Below are positions 32,287-35,924 of a stretch of DNA of 35,924 bases, one piece after another. Each line of letters begins with the position of its first letter. The stretch's first letter is position 1. The DNA comes from Dyadobacter jejuensis (GTDB lineage: Bacteria; Bacteroidota; Bacteroidia; Cytophagales; Spirosomataceae). The stretch is from positions 1 to 35,924 of the forward strand of contig NZ_QGDT01000021.1 of the NCBI RefSeq assembly GCF_003149085.1. Reading direction: 5' to 3'. The translations under genes were made by a program, and so were the position numbers. The notes under the pieces are model-generated. The model worked only from the letters and a program-made list of their open reading frames with translations, had not been told where the DNA came from and searched no databases.

Positions 32287-33009
32287 ATGAAGGTTTCAAT
32301 CCAAGGAGTAAGTAAGTCGTATCAGCAGCAGGAAGTATTAAATATTCCTGAGTTGGAATTGGAAAGTGGTAAAATAACTGGAATCGTTGGCAATAACGGT
32401 GCCGGAAAAACTACTTTGTTACGTGCAATTTTGGATCTGATTCAACTGGATCGGGGTGACATTAAAATAGGAGAATGGGATGTTGCAAAATGTGAGGATT
32501 GGCGAAAAAAAACGAGTGCATTTCTAGGAATCGATTCTGTACTCAATTTTCTGACGCCTGAGGAATACTTTTATTTTGTAGGATCACTTACGGGCAGAAC
32601 AGAACAGGAGGTAGCCGAATTGCTGGCTAAATACGAAAACTTTTTCAATGACGAGATTCTAGGAAAGAAGAAAAAATGTATTCGGGATTTTTCGTCAGGG
32701 AACATTCAAAAAATAGGCATTGTTGCAGCACTAATATCCAGACCAGCGGTATTATTGCTCGATGAGCCATTCAACTTCTTGGATCCTACTTCTCAGATGC
32801 TGTTGCAGGAAATGTTGGTGGATGTGAATAAGAATTATCCGTGTACGGTAATTGTATCCAGCCATGACATTACCCAGCTTGCTCCGATTTGTGACCGGGC
32901 CGTTTTATTGGAGAAGGGTTTGATCAAGCATGATTTTCAGGCGAGTGAGCATATTCTTGAAAAATTATCGGAGTATTTCTCTCCCGGAAGGAGGATCATT
33001 AGTCAATGA
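32287..33009 (+). CDS. ABC transporter ATP-binding protein (module 2)
   Basis: This 240-residue ABC ATPase has Walker A GNNGAGKTT at 35-43, signature FSSGNIQKIG at 135-144, Walker B VLLLDEP at 155-161, D-loop FLD at 164-166 and switch histidine H193 (SSHD). The set resembles ATPases of bacitracin/lantibiotic-type exporters and ABC-2 systems. Two six-helix permeases of equal size follow, completing a transporter of ATPase plus two membrane subunits. It starts 134 bases after repeat copy B, so it is probably transcribed from a promoter in or just after the repeat. GC content is low, though slightly higher than in module 1. Confidence 0.9.
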   Translation: MKVSIQGVSKSYQQQEVLNIPELELESGKITGIVGNNGAGKTTLLRAILDLIQLDRGDIKIGEWDVAKCEDWRKKTSAFLGIDSVLNFLTPEEYFYFVGSLTGRTEQEVAELLAKYENFFNDEILGKKKKCIRDFSSGNIQKIGIVAALISRPAVLLLDEPFNFLDPTSQMLLQEMLVDVNKNYPCTVIVSSHDITQLAPICDRAVLLEKGLIKHDFQASEHILEKLSEYFSPGRRIISQ

Positions 33010-33100
33010 TTATCAGTTGTTTATCTCGAATAAATTATTTTTAGGGGTTTTTAACTGCTTGGTCCTAGGAGCAGTGTGTAGCCTAAACAAGGACAAAAAA

Positions 33101-33823
33101 ATGACAGTAAGACAGTTTCTGTTGCACCGATGGTTGGAAGCAAGCCGTTCCCCTATGTTTTTGATGGGTGTTCTGGAAAAGGCTTTAATGGTATTCACCA
33201 TGCTGATGACCATTTCTGTATTATTTGTAGCGGGTTATTTTGTGGAAACATTAGATAAGAGTGCCTTCCCAGGAGTAACGTCGTTTACCGTGCTCACTTT
33301 GGTTTTAAACATTTTATTGCTTTTGGATTTGGTATTAAGGCCGTTATCGGCAGAGAAACTAGAAGCACCTGTACGCCCGTACTTGTTTTTGATGGTACCT
33401 AAAAACAAATTGGTAAGTTTTATCATGTTCGACTACTTTTTGGGAATAGGGAATGTATTTATGTTTTTCTCATTAATTGGTTTAGGATGGCTCGTGTTTC
33501 TAAATTGGCCCTATCCGTGGCAGAGTGTCAGTTTGGTGGTCTATTTTTTACTAATGCTCGTTTTGAATACGAATCTAAAAATGATTACCGCCCGATTACT
33601 GCTTATAAATGGGTTCTTTCGTTTTACCGTCATTGGGGTAGCCATCGCCGCATTTGCTTGTGTGATATACTTCGTTAAAATGGAATCGGTTAGCACCATT
33701 ATGGATTTTACAAAATTCTTCCAAAGCATTCCTCCGGTTTTTGGCATCTTGTTTGTTGTGTTCAACAGCTTCGTTTTTTTATTTAGTAAAAGGTTAATAG
33801 CAAGGGTTTTATATATTGAATAG
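33101..33823 (+). CDS. ABC permease subunit, six helices (module 2)
   Basis: From ATG 33101 the product is 240 residues. The frame is open back to 32930, but that would overlap the ATPase by 80 bases and adds a non-membrane N-terminus. Six membrane segments are readable, for example ALMVFTMLMTISVLFVAGYF, TVLTLVLNILLLLDLVL, the stretch after NKLVSFIMFDYF, SLVVYFLLMLVLN, FTVIGVAIAAFACVIYF and FGILFVVFNSFVFLF. It begins with an amphipathic segment (MTVRQFLLHRWLEASRSPMF) like that of Bacteroidota DUF5687 ABC permeases, of which this and the next gene might be two halves. The gap of 91 bases after the ATPase is wider than expected. Confidence 0.75.
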   Translation: MTVRQFLLHRWLEASRSPMFLMGVLEKALMVFTMLMTISVLFVAGYFVETLDKSAFPGVTSFTVLTLVLNILLLLDLVLRPLSAEKLEAPVRPYLFLMVPKNKLVSFIMFDYFLGIGNVFMFFSLIGLGWLVFLNWPYPWQSVSLVVYFLLMLVLNTNLKMITARLLLINGFFRFTVIGVAIAAFACVIYFVKMESVSTIMDFTKFFQSIPPVFGILFVVFNSFVFLFSKRLIARVLYIE

Positions 33824-33834
33824 CAATAAAATAC

Positions 33835-34557
33835 ATGATGAAAGTGACCTATTCTGATTTTGTTAATAAATTTTTGTGGAGGAATAATGTTATTAAGGGC
33901 TATCTCGTCTTTTCAATTGTTATGTCGCTTTCAATGTATGGAGTGCTGATATTCATTTTTAATTATATGGAAGCCGATCAGACTAAAATATGGCCTTTCG
34001 TAATGCCGTTCCAGCTATTATTTGGCAGTTTTTCACAGTTTTACAATCATTATTTCTCCCATATTTCTGCTATTCTATTACCGTTACACCTCCAAAAAGT
34101 AGACCTTAGTAGGGTATTGACCCTAGTTTTTAAGAGGATTTGGATATTTCAAGCCATTATATTCTTTGGACCGGCACTTTTCTTTTACGACAAGTCCAAT
34201 TTACTCATCAAATTGATTGAGATGGCAATTTTTAATATGGGAGTTGTCAGTTTTATGATGCTTTCAATTTCTGTATCAACAGATAGTTTTATGGCTATAC
34301 ATTATAATAAAGTTAGAAAGGCAAAGAATAAGCATAATTTTTCACTTATCAGTTTGTTTGTATTTCCGATGGTTTTTGGACTACTCTGGATCGATGATTT
34401 TTTGCTGAAGGAGTTTGGAGCGTTTGTCGGTCATGGTATCGTTTTATCCGTCGAAACGGCGCTACTACTAGCTTACCCGATTTTTTTAGCCAAGGTCAAT
34501 AGCCGTTTTATGAGTCTACGATATAGGAAACTCCGGTTGTATTTTTCTTTTGCCTGA
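33835..34557 (+). CDS. ABC permease subunit, six helices (module 2)
   Basis: This 240-residue product, equal in length to the previous gene, begins 11 bases after it. Six membrane segments are readable: YLVFSIVMSLSMYGVLIFIF, the stretch from PFVMPFQLLFG to QFYNHYF, IFQAIIFFGPALFFY, AIFNMGVVSFMMLSIS, LISLFVFPMVFGLLW and IVLSVETALLLAYPIFLA. It begins with a short amphipathic segment, as ABC-2 permeases do. Together with the preceding permease it gives a twelve-helix membrane unit, as in LanE/LanG pairs or a split DUF5687 protein. Either ATG at 33835 or 33838 may be used. The substrate is unknown. A weak hairpin follows the stop. Confidence 0.75.
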   Translation: MMKVTYSDFVNKFLWRNNVIKGYLVFSIVMSLSMYGVLIFIFNYMEADQTKIWPFVMPFQLLFGSFSQFYNHYFSHISAILLPLHLQKVDLSRVLTLVFKRIWIFQAIIFFGPALFFYDKSNLLIKLIEMAIFNMGVVSFMMLSISVSTDSFMAIHYNKVRKAKNKHNFSLISLFVFPMVFGLLWIDDFLLKEFGAFVGHGIVLSVETALLLAYPIFLAKVNSRFMSLRYRKLRLYFSFA

Positions 34558-34574
34558 TTAAAACCTTTATTAAA

Positions 34575-34598
34575 CCCGCCTATTGAAGGATAGTCGGG
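34575..34598 (+). terminator. Hairpin after the last permease gene
   Basis: CCCG-C-CTAT (34575-34583) pairs with ATAG-T-CGGG (34590-34598) with one mismatch and a 6-base loop, 18 bases after the stop. No T-run follows, so its strength as a terminator is doubtful. Confidence 0.45.
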
Positions 34599-35257
34599 CG
34601 TGCAGGTGTCATCCCAAAGCCATCCTTGACATTTTAAATAGCCTACTCTCCCCTATCTTTAACTAGCCATTTTCAAACATATGGCCATGGCACGACGAAA
34701 TTCAGTTCTTCAGTATTAAAGTTGAACAGGCCTCATCCACCCAATAGCCGTGTTAGAGCCATAGTTCAAGGATGCTAGCCAAAGGTAAATCCAAGAGTGT
34801 GGACTTATATAAAGAATATCATGAAAGTCGAGCCATGAATGGAAAGCCATGAATCTAACCGGATCCCTACTATTCCATTCCATTTCCCCATCCTATATAT
34901 AAGGTAAGGAAGTAGACATTCTCTATAGCTCACCAGTCCGCTGCCCAGTATTCCTTAACGATGCTTGTACTCTAGGTCCAATAGCCCACCCCACGTTGCC
35001 TTCCAAGGACCATGAAGAGAAGGTCTGTTAGGCCTATGTCAGTTCAGTGCCCAAGCCTGGGAATATCATAAGCAATGGCAGTGCTATATATATGATGAGG
35101 GATTCCCCATCTAAAGTCTGCCCTAACCAAAGCCAGCCGGACCGATAAGACGATCATTCTGATTTCCCCCCTCCCTATTATATAGGATCCGCAGGCGTTT
35201 CCCTATCCTATATATTGAGTGCTATAATGGGACACTATATATAGTAGACTGTATCAC

Positions 35258-35334
35258 GACGGCGGTCGGCGGTCGGCAGTCGGCGGTCGGCTATCAGCAG
35301 TCGGCAATCGGCAGTCGGCAATCGGCTGTCGGAC
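35258..35334. repeat. Tandem heptamer repeat, 11 units
   Basis: Eleven consecutive 7-base units follow the pattern [G/A]TCGGC[A/G/T], with slight wear in the first, sixth and last units. Units are GACGGCG, GTCGGCG, GTCGGCA, GTCGGCG, GTCGGCT, ATCAGCA, GTCGGCA, ATCGGCA, GTCGGCA, ATCGGCT, GTCGGAC. It is GC-rich in AT-rich surroundings and lies about 320 bases before the rRNA promoter. Confidence 0.9.
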
Positions 35335-35628
35335 TTTTCTTGGAAACGATTAACTAGTTAATGGATCATTGCCGATAGTGAATAGGTTCATATCATTGGT
35401 AACAGGATAAGTGCTAAATGTGGGGCGAAGGGGGGGATTCCCCTTGGCGGCCTCCTTTTGCCTTATCTTCCTCTCAGGAACCAAATAGCCTCTAGGGCGC
35501 TTTGGGCCTACAAAAGCGGAGTAGTAAAAAGCCCTTGAAAAAAGTTTAAAAAAAGTTGTGCTGATTTGGTATTGTAAATCAACGAGTTAGAAAAAACTTT
35601 AAAAAAACTTCAAAAATACTTTGGCCAG

Positions 35629-35663
35629 TTGCTTGCATCTAAAGAAAAAAGCGTGCACCTTTG
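35629..35663 (+). promoter_or_regulatory. Probable rRNA operon promoter
   Basis: The -7 box is CACCTTTG at 35656-35663 (pattern TAnnTTTG with C for T). A -33 TTG lies at 35633-35635 or 35629-35631. Upstream A-tracts (35540-35620) could serve as UP-like elements. It sits about 180 bases before the 16S start, as expected for a processed rRNA leader. Confidence 0.6.
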
Positions 35664-35784
35664 CACTCCCAAACGGGAACAACGGTAACGAAAACGATCG
35701 AGACCACAAGTTCTGAAAGCGATCAGAGCAACGTTCTTTGACATGATGAAGAGAGCAATATAAGGTAAATGTGTTAAGGACACA

Positions 35785-35827
35785 GTTACTCTTAGGAGTA
35801 ACGAAAAACGAATAACTTAGGTTATTC
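35785..35827 (+). other. Twin TTAG-loop hairpins in the 16S leader
   Basis: GTTACTC (35785-35791) pairs with GAGTAAC (35796-35802), and GAATAAC (35810-35816) pairs with GTTATTC (35821-35827). Both stems are 7 bp and both loops are TTAG. They lie just before the mature 16S start and may guide processing or antitermination. Confidence 0.55.
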
Positions 35828-35840
35828 ACATACAAAATTT

Positions 35841-35924
<84 letters not shown>

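Larger units (their letters stand above)
34558..35580. other. Gene-free stretch upstream of the rRNA operon
   Basis: This stretch of about 1 kb lacks a convincing coding frame on either strand. It holds a hairpin at 34575-34598, several short palindromic TATATA-centred words (for example CCTATATATAAGG and CACTATATATAGTAG), the heptamer array at 35258-35334 and A-rich tracts toward the rRNA promoter. It may contain worn remnants, but I recognise none. Confidence 0.6.

Noticed and set aside
35258..35334. Heptamer array considered as a CRISPR array
   Set aside because: Units are only 7 bases with no spacers and no cas genes nearby, so it is a simple tandem repeat.
35599..35835. 78-codon minus-strand frame
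   Set aside because: It runs backward through the rRNA promoter and leader; the open frame is a by-product of AT-rich non-coding DNA.

Overview
The window looks like a chromosomal segment from a member of the Bacteroidota, probably order Cytophagales. The evidence is the gene families present (DUF4292, DUF4301, DUF5723, DUF6787, a TonB-plug/MG2 protein, and the TPR - DUF4292 - EnvC-like gene order), several exact or near TAnnTTTG promoter -7 elements, and the start of a 16S rRNA gene at the right edge. The genus cannot be fixed from what is visible.

Positions 1-27,800 are moderately GC-rich core chromosome. From left to right: a secreted sorbosone-dehydrogenase-like/HEAT/cytochrome c protein converging on a secreted Asp-box (BNR) propeller protein; a barrel-less TonB-plug protein; a cell-envelope group (TPR protein, DUF4292 lipoprotein, degenerate-LytM EnvC-like protein); panB, an RluA-type pseudouridine synthase and a DUF6787 membrane protein; recQ followed by a DUF5723 outer-membrane protein on the minus strand; a PBP4/DacB-like lipoprotein; a two-gene membrane/envelope pair; GDP-L-fucose synthase; an Lrp/AsnC regulator; DUF4301; and a UvrD/PcrA helicase. 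Convergent gene pairs are separated by strong bidirectional hairpins.

Positions about 28,160-34,560 form an AT-rich accessory island. It begins exactly at the 3' end of a 117-residue gene. A 347-bp sequence, made of the last codons of that gene, its terminator and downstream DNA, occurs twice as a direct repeat (28160-28506 and 31806-32152, about 90% identical by hand count). The repeat encloses a first module: a small LuxR/GerE-type HTH protein, a lipoprotein, a small Sec-exported CX3C peptide, two small membrane proteins and an ABC ATPase. The second repeat copy precedes a second module: an ABC ATPase and two 240-residue six-helix permeases, which has the architecture of LanFEG/Bcr-type peptide-antibiotic export or immunity transporters. 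Within module 1, the secreted-peptide frame continues past an in-frame TAA for 49 more sense codons, ends in a second CX3C motif, and overlaps the next start codon as TAATG. The next frame also continues past stops to an ATGA junction. The module therefore looks either recently damaged or unusual in how it is read. My working hypothesis is a secreted-peptide production/immunity locus carried on a repeat-flanked module.

Positions 34,558-35,840 contain no gene. They hold an 11-unit heptamer repeat (35258-35334), A-tract DNA, a probable rRNA promoter and a leader with twin TTAG-loop hairpins. The 16S rRNA gene starts at about 35,841 and runs off the window. No tRNA, transposase, integrase or CRISPR array was seen.
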